A stretch of 42,302 nucleotides of DNA from Candidatus Saccharimonas sp. (GCA_022736555.1 DZCW01000005.1:1-42302); one strand, 5' to 3'; counted from the stretch's first letter, positions 19,182 through 26,928 are shown. Notes: generated from the letters alone by a model not told the origin. Program-made: numbers and translations.

Positions 19182-20846
19182 ATGATTGATCTAGAAATAC
19201 CATTAGGAAAACGAACGTTAAAATATCGTTTGTTTGAAATGCTGCCAGCCTTCCTGAGTTATGGGGCATTGTTACTTATGGTTATATTGTCACTAATTAA
19301 CCCAACTCTGGCGGCTATCTATCTATTGATAGTCATCGTTATTTTATTAGTAAAAGCTATTGGCATTGCATTCCATACCATTCAGGGTCGTAATAGGCTA
19401 GAAGCCGCTCAGAAAGTTGACTGGCACACTAGATTGAATGATCTAGAAAACCCAGTGAAATCATATGCTGCTATGCAAAATAGCCATTCTAATTCATTCG
19501 GTTCTTTTGCGCATATCGATAATTTGAGGTTGATGGCTGCCAACCCTGGCGCTTTTCCGCGACCATCTCAGATATATAATGCTGTAATAATAGCAACATA
19601 TAATGAATCTTATGACATATTAAAACCGACCATTAAATCGGTTTTGAATAGCACTTTTGACAGTGACAAGATAATCCTAGTTCTAGCTTACGAACAAAGT
19701 GGTGGAGAGGCTACTAAGCATACAGCCGATAGACTACAGAAAGAGTTTAGCGATAAATTTCATACATTCCAGATAGTCGAACACCCCAGTGATTTACCAA
19801 ATGAAGTTATAGGTAAGGGCGGAAACATAACCTACGCTGGTCATTTTTTGAAAAAGTGGCTAAAAACAGAGGGTGTTAAACCTAGTGACGTTATAGTGAC
19901 CACTCTCGACTCGGATAATAGACCTCATCATACATATCTGGATTATTTGACATATGAATATATAGTCCACGAAGATCGTAAGCATTTAGCATATCAGCCC
20001 GTATCGTTATTTATGAATAATATATGGGATGCGCCAGCGCCGATGCGAGTAATTGCTACCGGTAACTCGTTCTGGAATATTATTAGTTCGATGCGACCCC
20101 ATACTCTACGTAATTTTGCTTCACATTCACAACCAATGGATGCCCTCGAGGAGATGGATTTTTGGAGTACGCGCACTATTGTCGAGGATGGCCATCAATA
20201 TTGGCGCAGCTATTTCTATTTTGGTGGTAATTACAGTGTTAGTCCGATATACGTACCAATTTATCAGGATGCAGTATTATCTGATACGTACAAGAAAACC
20301 CTTAAAGCTCAATTTGTACAACTACGTAGGTGGGCATATGGCGCATCTGATGTTCCATACGTGGCGGTCAGAGTTTTTTCGCATGATCGCAATGTATCAT
20401 TAGCCGAAGGTCTTGCGCGTCTGGGTAGATTGCTAGATGGTCACATAACACTCGCCAGTACATCAATCTTAGTGGCAGTCGGTGGTTGGGTTCCGTTACT
20501 TATAAATAGTGAGGCGGCGCGCAGCGTGTCTGCCCACCAACTACCAGATATAATTAGTACGATTCAACAGATTGCTATGATTGGGCTCTTTATAACTGTT
20601 TTTCTTTCATTTAAAATGTTGCCACCTCGTCCTGAACGCTATAAACGTACTCGTACCTATGCGATGCTGGCTCAGTGGGTTCTGATGCCATTCACGGCTA
20701 TATTATATAGTTCAGCCGCTGCGTTATATTCACAGGGTCGCTTGTTTATTGGCAAATATTTAGATAAGTTTGATGTAACCGACAAAGCTACACACGAATC
20801 GGTAGCTCTAGCTAAGCAGCAGGCCAAAAAAAGATTATCTAGATAA
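19182..20846 (+). CDS. Membrane glycosyltransferase family 2, processive type
   Basis: 554 aa. Two N-terminal membrane helices (about residues 20-65), a cytoplasmic GT-A domain (about 130-400), then C-terminal helices (near 415-435, 455-475 and 490-515). GT2 features: IIATYNESYDILKPTIKSVL, the DxD-type TTLDSDNRPHHTYLD, the acceptor-side EDGHQYWRSYF (ED motif) and QLRRWAYG (QxxRW motif). These place it with cellulose/hyaluronan synthase-like enzymes that make and often export a beta-linked polysaccharide. The product is unknown. A bidirectional terminator follows. Confidence 0.87.
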   Translation: MIDLEIPLGKRTLKYRLFEMLPAFLSYGALLLMVILSLINPTLAAIYLLIVIVILLVKAIGIAFHTIQGRNRLEAAQKVDWHTRLNDLENPVKSYAAMQNSHSNSFGSFAHIDNLRLMAANPGAFPRPSQIYNAVIIATYNESYDILKPTIKSVLNSTFDSDKIILVLAYEQSGGEATKHTADRLQKEFSDKFHTFQIVEHPSDLPNEVIGKGGNITYAGHFLKKWLKTEGVKPSDVIVTTLDSDNRPHHTYLDYLTYEYIVHEDRKHLAYQPVSLFMNNIWDAPAPMRVIATGNSFWNIISSMRPHTLRNFASHSQPMDALEEMDFWSTRTIVEDGHQYWRSYFYFGGNYSVSPIYVPIYQDAVLSDTYKKTLKAQFVQLRRWAYGASDVPYVAVRVFSHDRNVSLAEGLARLGRLLDGHITLASTSILVAVGGWVPLLINSEAARSVSAHQLPDIISTIQQIAMIGLFITVFLSFKMLPPRPERYKRTRTYAMLAQWVLMPFTAILYSSAAALYSQGRLFIGKYLDKFDVTDKATHESVALAKQQAKKRLSR

Positions 20847-20897
20847 CCACCGGGGGGTAGTCGCGCGATTCTGTATTTGACTATTTATCATATTAAC

Positions 20898-20928
20898 AAA
20901 AAACCTCGACTATAAGCCGAGGTTTTTA
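20898..20928. terminator. Bidirectional terminator
   Basis: AAAAACCTCG / CGAGGTTTTT hairpin with a 9-base loop. It ends the glycosyltransferase operon and the opposing small ORF. Confidence 0.9.
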
Positions 20929-20951
20929 TATAGATCCAAATCTAAATAGTA

Positions 20952-21086
20952 TTACAGCGTGCGTACGCGTGTCTCGCGTTTCAGTTGCTGTAGTGTTTTG
21001 TCGTACTCAAATGTCAGATTAAAACGCTCAAGTTGGGATGGTCTGGAAACAACATTGGGGTTTTGTATCTTTTGATTCTGTTGCAT
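20952..21086 (-). CDS. Hypothetical 44-aa leaderless protein
   Basis: Small ORF on the minus strand starting MQQNQKIQNPNVV and ending KRETRVRTL. Its ATG lies exactly 6 bases after the -10 of the best-matching promoter in the window (TTGACA - 17 bp - TAGTAT, TG-C extended), so the A of ATG should be the first transcribed base. A bidirectional terminator follows 23 bases after the stop, closing a neat 1-gene unit. The protein is polar and charged with no membrane helix; the C-terminal half (ERFNLTFEYDKTLQQLKRE) could form a helix. No family recognised. The unit could instead be a small RNA, but an ORF beginning at the predicted +1 and filling the unit favours a protein. Confidence 0.65.
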   Translation of the reverse strand: MQQNQKIQNPNVVSRPSQLERFNLTFEYDKTLQQLKRETRVRTL

Positions 21087-21092
21087 ACTTCT

Positions 21093-21121
21093 ATACTAGC
21101 ATAAACGGTATGAAATGTCAA
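21093..21121 (-). promoter_or_regulatory. Consensus promoter of the 44-aa ORF
   Basis: Minus strand TTGACA, 17-bp spacer, TG-C-TAGTAT. The -35 is a perfect consensus. Confidence 0.8.
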
Positions 21122-21221
21122 TGGAACACCTGCTTACACATTACATCATCCATGATATATAACAATCCAATGATCAGCTAAAACCCAAGTGGAAAACTTA
21201 TCAGGACTGTGGGTAATTGGC

Positions 21222-21255
21222 AAAAATAAAAACTCACCACTTATAGTGATGAGTT
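21222..21255 (-). terminator. Terminator of tRNA-Val
   Basis: Minus strand AACTCATCACT / AGTGGTGAGTT with a 3-base loop, then TTTATTTTT. Confidence 0.85.
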
Positions 21256-21266
21256 AAAATCTGATT

Positions 21267-21343
21267 TGGTGGGCCCTAAAGGATTTGAACCTTTCACCTC
21301 CACAACGTCAATGTGGCGCTCTAGCCAAATGAGCTAAGAGCCC
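21267..21343 (-). tRNA. tRNA-Val (anticodon GAC)
   Basis: Minus strand: acceptor GGGCTCT paired with AGGGCCC (with wobble), anticodon stem CCACA/TGTGG, loop TTGACGT (GAC), T loop GTTCAAATC, discriminator A, encoded CCA. Confidence 0.95.
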
Positions 21344-21354
21344 TTACCTTATAA

Positions 21355-21383
21355 AGAATATCAAAATAGAGGTGACAGTGCAA
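21355..21383 (-). promoter_or_regulatory. Promoter of tRNA-Val
   Basis: Minus strand TTGCAC - 17 bp - TATTCT with TG-A extension. The -35 is nine bases from the thrS leader's -10 on the other strand, so the two promoters overlap. Confidence 0.72.
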
Positions 21384-21388
21384 GAATG

Positions 21389-21397
21389 TGGTATTAT
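21389..21397 (+). promoter_or_regulatory. Extended -10 promoter of the thrS T-box leader
   Basis: TG-G-TATTAT. No good -35. Predicted start near 21404, which opens the T-box leader. Confidence 0.6.
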
Positions 21398-21403
21398 ATT
21401 AGG

Positions 21404-21590
21404 TAGACAGTGACGTAACCTAACCAATTACTGAGTCTCGTGGGCAGTTGTGACGTACGATAACGTTACCTCATAAGTGTCCTGTCATCACAGGAAAGTC
21501 CGGTGGAACCACCCTAATAACGGGGTCCGAGACATGCGATATATAGATTTAAATTAATTTTAAAACTAATCATCGCATGTTTTTTATTTA
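21404..21590 (+). promoter_or_regulatory. T-box riboswitch (transcriptional) of thrS
   Basis: The antiterminator is complete. Helix A1 is GTCCGG (21498-21503) with CCG-A-GAC (21527-21533). The 7-base bulge TGGAACC (21504-21510) follows, and helix A2 is ACCC (21511-21514) with GGGT (21523-21526). The competing terminator ACATGCGAT (21532-21540) / ATCGCATGT (21572-21580) plus a T run reuses the last bases of A1, so the two folds exclude each other. The bulge UGGA pairs with UCCA-3', the end of the tRNA-Thr(CGU) in this window. The upstream part can form Stem I (GTAAC 21415-21419 with GTTAC 21465-21469). Candidate threonine specifiers are ACG 21463-21465 and ACC 21468-21470; I cannot decide between them. 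Uncharged tRNA-Thr should raise thrS expression. Confidence 0.9.
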
Positions 21591-21610
21591 ATTAAAAAAG
21601 GAGTAACAAT

Positions 21611-23422
21611 ATGGATAAAGAACAATTACATATAATGCGCCACAGCTTGGCACATATAACAGCAGCCGCAGTCCGTCGAATTTGGCCGGATGCCAAGTTT
21701 GGTGTGGGCCCGGTTGTCGATAATGGCTTTTATTACGACATAGACCTGGGCGATACGAAAATATCGGAGGCTAATTTCCCGAAAATTGAGAAAGAGATAC
21801 ATAGGATCGTTGAATATGGTAGTAGCTTCGAGAAGTTAGATATGCCGATAGATGAAGCGATTAAATGGGCTAAGGATAATAAACAACCCTATAAAGAAGA
21901 ATTATTAAATGATCTCAAGCGCTCCGGAACGACCGCCGCTAAAGATATCGATGCGAGTGAACTTGGTTTAGTTGCAGATGGCGAGGCTGTAGTTAAGGAT
22001 GTTTCATTTTATAAAAATGGTGATTTTATGGATTTATGCCGGGGTCCGCATGTTGAAAACACAAAAAATATCGGCGCATTTAAATTAATGAGGGTAGCAG
22101 GAGCTTACTGGCGAGGTAAAGAGACTAATCCGCAGATGCAACGTTTGTACGTCGTGGCTTTTGCTGATCAAGGAGAATTAGATCAGTATCTCGAGCGGCT
22201 AGAACAGGCCAAACTACGCGATCATCGTCGCCTAGGTAGAGAATTGGATATTTACACTACTTCACCGCTCGTTGGGGTAGGCTTGCCACTGTTTACACCT
22301 AGGGGCACGATACTACGTGATATTATGTCGCAGTATTCCAATCAATTACGTATAGGATATGGTTTTGAAAAAGTTTGGACTCCACATATTACCAAGATTG
22401 ATCTATATAAAAAATCTGGTCACTGGGACAAATTTGGTGAAGAATTATTCTTGGTTACTAGCCAAGAAACCGATGACAAGATGGCATTAAAACCAATGAA
22501 CTGTCCACACCATGCTCAGATCTATGCAGGTCGTCCACGAAGTTACCGTGATTTGCCAGTTCGTTATCTAGAAACCACTACAGATTATCGTGATGAAAAA
22601 ACGGGAGAGTTGGGTGGCTTAGATCGAGTTCGCGCTTTAACCCAGGATGATAGTCATGTGTTCTGTAGCCCAGATCAAGTAGAGGGCGAGATTAGCAATT
22701 TATTGGCAACTGCTCGTGAATTATACGGTTCTATTAGTATGGCGCTACGCGTACGCTTATCGTATCGTGATAATAGTGATGGATATTTAGGTGAACTAGC
22801 ACTATGGGAATCAGCCCAGGCGCAATTAAAGGCTGCTGTTATTGCTAATGAATTAGATTATTTTGAACAAGAGGGCGAAGCTGCCTTTTACGGTCCAAAG
22901 ATTGATTTTATGGCCACTGATGCCATAGGCCGCGAACATCAGGTTGCGACTGTCCAACTGGATTTCGTGCAGCCTGGTCGCTTTGGGTTACAATACACGG
23001 ATGCCGAAGGAAATATACAAACACCTCTAATGATTCACTGTGCGATTCTAGGTTCAATCGAGAGATTCCTTAGTGTGTTTATCGAACATACTGCCGGGTG
23101 GTTTCCATTCTGGGCTGCACCCGAGCAAGTGCGCGTGCTAACTATAAACGATACGGTATCGGACTATGTTTCTGAAATCACCACGATTCTTGGTAGTTTA
23201 ATTTTGAATAAGCCAGTCAAGTATAATGAGATTCGCTATACCGTTGATGATCGTAATGAATCGCTTGGTAAAAAGATCCGCGAAGCAACAAACTGGAAAA
23301 TCCCAGTACAATTGATTGTTGGCCAAAAAGACAAGGATGCTCGGGAAGTTAGCGTGCGCACACAGTCGGGCGAGGAAAAGGTCAAGCTTGATGGCCTTGC
23401 TGACTACATAAAACAATTGTGA
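21611..23422 (+). CDS. thrS: Threonyl-tRNA synthetase lacking the TGS domain
   Basis: 603 aa, versus about 640 for the E. coli enzyme. The protein begins directly with the N2 editing domain: HIMRHSLAHI (HxxxH zinc/editing motif) lies at residues 7-16, and DLCRGPHV (CxxxH) follows. The N-terminal TGS domain is therefore missing. The class II catalytic core has MNCPHH (zinc Cys, near residue 297), motif 2 around YRDLPVRYLE, and motif 3 at HCAILGSIERF. The C-terminal anticodon-binding domain has WAAPEQVRVLTI and RNESLGKKIREA. AAAGGAG lies 7 bases before ATG. It is controlled by the T-box leader. Confidence 0.97.
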   Translation: MDKEQLHIMRHSLAHITAAAVRRIWPDAKFGVGPVVDNGFYYDIDLGDTKISEANFPKIEKEIHRIVEYGSSFEKLDMPIDEAIKWAKDNKQPYKEELLNDLKRSGTTAAKDIDASELGLVADGEAVVKDVSFYKNGDFMDLCRGPHVENTKNIGAFKLMRVAGAYWRGKETNPQMQRLYVVAFADQGELDQYLERLEQAKLRDHRRLGRELDIYTTSPLVGVGLPLFTPRGTILRDIMSQYSNQLRIGYGFEKVWTPHITKIDLYKKSGHWDKFGEELFLVTSQETDDKMALKPMNCPHHAQIYAGRPRSYRDLPVRYLETTTDYRDEKTGELGGLDRVRALTQDDSHVFCSPDQVEGEISNLLATARELYGSISMALRVRLSYRDNSDGYLGELALWESAQAQLKAAVIANELDYFEQEGEAAFYGPKIDFMATDAIGREHQVATVQLDFVQPGRFGLQYTDAEGNIQTPLMIHCAILGSIERFLSVFIEHTAGWFPFWAAPEQVRVLTINDTVSDYVSEITTILGSLILNKPVKYNEIRYTVDDRNESLGKKIREATNWKIPVQLIVGQKDKDAREVSVRTQSGEEKVKLDGLADYIKQL

Positions 23423-23426
23423 TTCT

Positions 23427-23738
23427 ATGGTTGACGGAGTTTTTCGTAGTAGCATATATAATTTAATAGCCCAGGTTCCAAAAGGCTTAGTCGTTACATA
23501 TGGAGATTTAGCTGCTCTTGCTGGTTGTCCTAATGCTTCACGTATTGTTGGTGGGATTGCGCATTATGGCGATATTAGTTTACCGTGGCATAGATTAGTT
23601 AATCGTTTTGGCGGTTTAGCGGCTGGTTTCCCGGGTGGTAGAGAAGTACAAATGCAATTATTGTTGCAGGATGGAATCTCTTGTGCCAATCATATTGTTG
23701 ATAATTTTAAGGATATAAGATGGAAGCCGATTTTGTAA
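23427..23738 (+). CDS. Alkyltransferase-like protein (ATL)
   Basis: 103 aa, the size of the C-terminal DNA-binding domain of O6-alkylguanine-DNA alkyltransferase. The signature ending in PCHRV is PWHRLV here: the acceptor cysteine is W54, as in bacterial Atl proteins. The arginine finger (R39 in NASRIVGG) and helix-turn-helix YGDLAALAGCPNASRIV are kept. ATLs bind O6-alkylguanine without repairing it and recruit nucleotide excision repair. The gene lies 4 bases after thrS and overlaps miaA by 19 bases, so it is co-transcribed. Confidence 0.9.
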   Translation: MVDGVFRSSIYNLIAQVPKGLVVTYGDLAALAGCPNASRIVGGIAHYGDISLPWHRLVNRFGGLAAGFPGGREVQMQLLLQDGISCANHIVDNFKDIRWKPIL

Positions 23739-24601
23739 GCCCACCCCTAATAGTCATAGTTGGCCCTACTGCTAGTGGTAAGACTTCGCTATCTATTAAC
23801 TTAGCCAAGAGGCATAGAGGTGAGATTATATGCGCTGATTCCAGGACTATATATAAAGGCATGAATATCGGTACAGTAAAACCAACTATTGATGAACAAG
23901 CTATAGTTCCACATTGGGGGTTGGACTTGGTTGAGCCTGGTGAATATTTTTCAGTCGCCGATTTCAAAGCCTATGCTTGCCAGAAAATTGAAGAAATCAG
24001 GTCTCGTGGAAATGTGCCGTTTTTAGTTGGGGGTACTGGTTTATATATTGATGCGGTATTATTTGACTATAAATTTGGTGCTGCAGCCGATAATGATGGC
24101 AGGATTAAATTACAACAGATGACCTTAACCCAGTTGTATGACTATTGCAATAAAAACAACATGTTATTGCCAGAAAATTATAAAAATAAGCGTTATGTAA
24201 TACGTTCAATAGAGAACCATGGTATGAAACTAGGTAAATGCCAACAACCGTTAGATAATAGCATTGTTGTAGGAATATCAACAGATAAAACAGTTTTACG
24301 TGACAGAATTGAACAGAGAATTGAACAATTATTTAATAATGGGGTAGTTGATGAGGTAAAAATAATAGGCGATAAATATGGTTGGGCGAGTGAAGCCTTG
24401 AAATCTAATATATATCCGCTAATTCATTCATACCTAATTGGCGACACGAGTCTGGCCGACGTAAAGACGAGATCCATAACTGCCGATTGGCGCCTAGCTA
24501 AACGTCAGATGACCTGGCTGCGTAGGAACAGGTTCATCCAATGGTTCCCATTAGGTGATGCTACTGAATACCTAGATGACCAGCTCGCCATATATAAATA
24601 A
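23720..24601 (+). CDS. miaA: MiaA, tRNA dimethylallyltransferase
   Basis: 293 aa. It adds a dimethylallyl group to A37 of tRNAs reading UNN codons. P-loop GPTASGKTS near residue 13, DSRTIYKGMNIGT, the substrate-binding FLVGGTGLYIDAVL, and the C-terminal ITADWRLAKRQMTWLRRN. AAGGAT precedes ATG by 7 bases; the start overlaps the ATL gene. Slightly shorter than the 300-315 aa typical because the insertion domain is small. With queA-tgt this makes two tRNA-modification units in the window. The isoprenoid donor DMAPP must come from elsewhere. Confidence 0.96.
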   Translation: MEADFVSPPLIVIVGPTASGKTSLSINLAKRHRGEIICADSRTIYKGMNIGTVKPTIDEQAIVPHWGLDLVEPGEYFSVADFKAYACQKIEEIRSRGNVPFLVGGTGLYIDAVLFDYKFGAAADNDGRIKLQQMTLTQLYDYCNKNNMLLPENYKNKRYVIRSIENHGMKLGKCQQPLDNSIVVGISTDKTVLRDRIEQRIEQLFNNGVVDEVKIIGDKYGWASEALKSNIYPLIHSYLIGDTSLADVKTRSITADWRLAKRQMTWLRRNRFIQWFPLGDATEYLDDQLAIYK

Positions 24602-24641
24602 TCATGATATTATTAGAGCAAGAAAGTTATACGGGGTTAAT

Positions 24642-25244
24642 ATGATTGATGCATTATTTGGTTCAAAAACAAGGGTGAAGCTTTTACATCTTTTCTTGAA
24701 TAATCCAGGTAAATCTTTTTATGTACGCGAGATTACCCGTAAAATAGAAGAGCAAATAAACTCGGTCAGGCGTGAATTATCTAATATGCTCGAGGTTGGT
24801 ATAATAACTAGTGATAGCCTGGATAACAAATTGTATTATCAAGTTAACCAAAGGTATGGTTATTATGTGCCTTTGAGAGATATATTTAATGACAATACGA
24901 CCGAGAGTAGTGTTGTTACACACAGCCCTGGTGATATATCAAATAATAAATATAATTTAATGTTGCGTGGAATAACTGGTCTTCGCCTGGCAATATTTTC
25001 TGGGGTGCTAGTAAAAGGCTCAAATGGTTCGGTTGATATTATGCTAGTCGGTGATATTTCGCAGGCCAAGGTTAAATCATTCATAAAAGATATAGAAAAG
25101 ATTGAGGGTCGCGAAATTAATTATAGTGTGCTGACATACGATGAATTTTATTATCGTCTGAGTGTTAGGGATAGATTTATCACAGAAATTCTAAACAGCA
25201 AACATGTGGTAGCGGTTGACGAAGACAAGATATTAAGTGAATAG
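24642..25244 (+). CDS. Winged-helix DNA-binding protein
   Basis: 200 aa. I chose ATG 24642 (MIDALFGSKTRVKLLHLFLN), because the upstream extension overlaps miaA and GGGG lies before this start. Residues 1-80 form a winged helix of the ArsR/MarR-like kind: ALFGSKTRVKLLHLFLNNPGKSFYVREITRKI, recognition helix around QINSVRRELSNMLEVGII, then the wing. The C-terminal 110 residues (ITGLRLAIFSGVLVKGSNGSVDIMLVGDI) resemble a nucleotidyltransferase-like fold found fused to such helices in archaea and CPR; catalytic aspartates are not evident, so I leave it open. Followed after 18 bases by the MBL-fold gene. Confidence 0.75.
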   Translation: MIDALFGSKTRVKLLHLFLNNPGKSFYVREITRKIEEQINSVRRELSNMLEVGIITSDSLDNKLYYQVNQRYGYYVPLRDIFNDNTTESSVVTHSPGDISNNKYNLMLRGITGLRLAIFSGVLVKGSNGSVDIMLVGDISQAKVKSFIKDIEKIEGREINYSVLTYDEFYYRLSVRDRFITEILNSKHVVAVDEDKILSE

Positions 25245-25262
25245 TAGGTAGGAGATAAAAAG

Positions 25263-25898
25263 ATGTTTGAAATTGAATATAAAGGCGCAAATTGCATAAT
25301 TATAAGTACTAAAAAGACTAAACTTGTTGTTGACCCAAAAATATCGATTGTTGGGCTTAAAGATATTTCTACTAATGAGGTGATCGAGTTGGCAACCGAA
25401 GATAGATTCGCCATTAATAATCCTGACGCTGCGCTACTAATAAATAGTCCAGGAGAGTATGGTATTTCTGAATTCGATATACGCGGTATTCCAGCTAGGC
25501 GTCATTTAGATAGTGAAAATGAGGCAATGATATCTACTATCTATAGAGTTGAGTTAAACGATACCCGTATTGGTATCCTAGGGAATATATATAACAAGTT
25601 ATCCGACGAACAGCTTGAAAGCTTGGGGGTAATTGATATTTTGGTAATACCGGTCGGCGGTAATGGCTATACCCTAGATGCTGTTAACGCGGCTAGCCTT
25701 GTGCGGTCTATTGATCCGAAGGTAGTTATACCCGTACATTATGCCGACGAAGCACTTAAATATGAAGTGCCACAGGATGAGCTGCAGCTATTTATCAAGG
25801 AGTTAGGCGCTCCAGTGGAGACGGTTTCTAAATATAAAGTCAAGCAGTCTTTGTCGACCCCGGCCACGCTATCAGTCATTGAAATTACGCGTAGTTGA
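25263..25898 (+). CDS. MBL-fold (UlaG-like) protein lacking the HxHxDH motif
   Basis: 211 aa, of the beta-lactamase-like group of small CPR/Gram-positive proteins. Recognisable parts: FEIEYKGANCIIISTKKTKLVVDP at the start, NSPGEYGISEFDIRGI in the middle, and IDILVIPVGGNGYTLDAVNAA plus DPKVVIPVHY towards the end. In related proteins a HxHxDH zinc motif precedes the PGEY stretch. Here that stretch is AINNPDAALLI, with no histidine. Only the late PVHY histidine remains. The protein therefore probably no longer binds the usual metal pair and may act as a structural or nucleic-acid-binding protein. AGGAG lies 8 bases before ATG. Confidence 0.8.
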   Translation: MFEIEYKGANCIIISTKKTKLVVDPKISIVGLKDISTNEVIELATEDRFAINNPDAALLINSPGEYGISEFDIRGIPARRHLDSENEAMISTIYRVELNDTRIGILGNIYNKLSDEQLESLGVIDILVIPVGGNGYTLDAVNAASLVRSIDPKVVIPVHYADEALKYEVPQDELQLFIKELGAPVETVSKYKVKQSLSTPATLSVIEITRS

Positions 25899-25907
25899 CC
25901 TAATTGG

Positions 25908-25955
25908 TTTAAACATAAAAAATCCCTCAATTTTGAGGGATTTTTTATGTTTAAA
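25908..25955. terminator. Bidirectional terminator with 23-bp perfect arms
   Basis: A perfect inverted repeat with arms at 25908-25930 and 25933-25955. The core is AATCCCTCAA / TTGAGGGATT, flanked by A and T runs on either side. It separates the MBL gene from convergent rpmB. Confidence 0.95.
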
Positions 25956-25969
25956 GGCCGTATTGGTAT

Positions 25970-26164
25970 TTAGGCTAAAATGCCTTTTTTCTTTAGGGTG
26001 CGTATAGCTTGGGTACTAAGTACCATAGTTATCTTTTGGCCGTCGATCTCAAAAGTTTTCTTTTGAAGATTTGGTTTAAAGACTCGATTTGTACGACGCA
26101 AAGAAAAGCTCACATTGTGACCAAATTGTTTGCCTTTTCCTGTTAACTCGCAACGTGCTACCAT
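25970..26164 (-). CDS. rpmB: Ribosomal protein L28
   Basis: 64 aa. It begins MVARCELTGKGKQFGHNVSF, the classical L28 start, and continues with SLRRTNRVFKPNLQKK. A 21-residue upstream extension is possible in frame but lies partly in the promoter and is not conserved. L28 is a structural protein of the 50S subunit. The C-terminal TLKKKGILA is typical of short L28 forms. It is transcribed alone between its own promoter and the shared terminator. No zinc-ribbon cysteine pair is seen. Confidence 0.95.
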   Translation of the reverse strand: MVARCELTGKGKQFGHNVSFSLRRTNRVFKPNLQKKTFEIDGQKITMVLSTQAIRTLKKKGILA

Positions 26165-26198
26165 ATTATGTTTCCAATTATTTTTAACAATCTGTATT

Positions 26199-26227
26199 AG
26201 TATAATTCTTTTCACCCCATACGTCAA
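26199..26227 (-). promoter_or_regulatory. Promoter of rpmB
   Basis: Minus strand TTGACG - 17 bp - TATACT. It gives a leader of about 28 bases. Confidence 0.75.
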
Positions 26228-26258
26228 GGATATAAAATAGTTACCACATTTGCATACC

Positions 26259-26267
26259 TGATATAAT
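26259..26267 (+). promoter_or_regulatory. Extended -10 promoter of the M50 protease gene
   Basis: TG-A-TATAAT, ending 8 bases before ATG 26276. Near-leaderless transcript expected. Confidence 0.72.
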
Positions 26268-26275
26268 AATAGGTG

Positions 26276-26911
26276 ATGAATATCGATATTATCTATATAT
26301 TAACTGTTGTTATGGTTGTTTTGGTTTCTATGACTTTGCACGAAACAATGCATGCTTTTGCTAGTTACTGGTTAGGAGATGATACTGCAAAGATAAATGG
26401 TAGATTAACGTTTAACCCAATTAAGCATATCGATCCGTTCTTAACTATATTACTACCTATAACGTTAGCTATAGTCGGTGCTCCTATATTCGGCGGCGCT
26501 AAGCCAATACCGTTTAACCGTGATAATCTACGTTGGGGTGATTGGGGTGTGGCAATAGTGGCATTATCAGGGCCACTTACTAATTTATTAATTTCTTTTA
26601 TTGCGTTTAGCGTGTTCGTATTGCTGGGGCTGTCAGCCCAAGGTGTTCTAGGACAAATATTTATCACTACAGTGTATGTTAACTTGGGGTTATTTATATT
26701 TAATATGATCCCAGCTCCACCATTAGATGGATCTAGATTACTTTATGCTTTAGCGCCAGATTTTTTTAGAAATATTCTTGAGTTGATAGAAAAATTTGGA
26801 TTGGTGATAGTTTTTGCTATCTTATTATTGTCTGGATCTGCCCTGGAAACTTTCATATCTAAATCTATTAGTTTCTTTATTAGCGCTTTTGGGCATGTCT
26901 TTGGTTTTTGA
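26276..26911 (+). CDS. Site-2 protease-like membrane metalloprotease (M50)
   Basis: 211 aa. Four to five membrane helices. Zinc motif HETMH (HExxH) near residue 25 within MTLHETMHAFASYWLGDDTA. The third ligand is in NMIPAPPLDGSRLL (the NxxPxxxLDG motif), and FNPIKHIDP follows the first pair as in other members. No PDZ domain, so it is the compact S2P form. This family cleaves transmembrane helices, but the substrate is unknown here. I use ATG 26276; an in-frame GTG at 26273 is nearer the -10 and is less likely. Confidence 0.92.
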   Translation: MNIDIIYILTVVMVVLVSMTLHETMHAFASYWLGDDTAKINGRLTFNPIKHIDPFLTILLPITLAIVGAPIFGGAKPIPFNRDNLRWGDWGVAIVALSGPLTNLLISFIAFSVFVLLGLSAQGVLGQIFITTVYVNLGLFIFNMIPAPPLDGSRLLYALAPDFFRNILELIEKFGLVIVFAILLLSGSALETFISKSISFFISAFGHVFGF

Positions 26912-26913
26912 AA

Positions 26914-26922
26914 TGTTATAAT
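26914..26922 (+). promoter_or_regulatory. Extended -10 promoter of the 6S-like RNA
   Basis: TG-T-TATAAT, ending 6 bases before 26929, where the closing helix of the RNA begins. Confidence 0.75.
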
Positions 26923-26928
26923 AGATAT

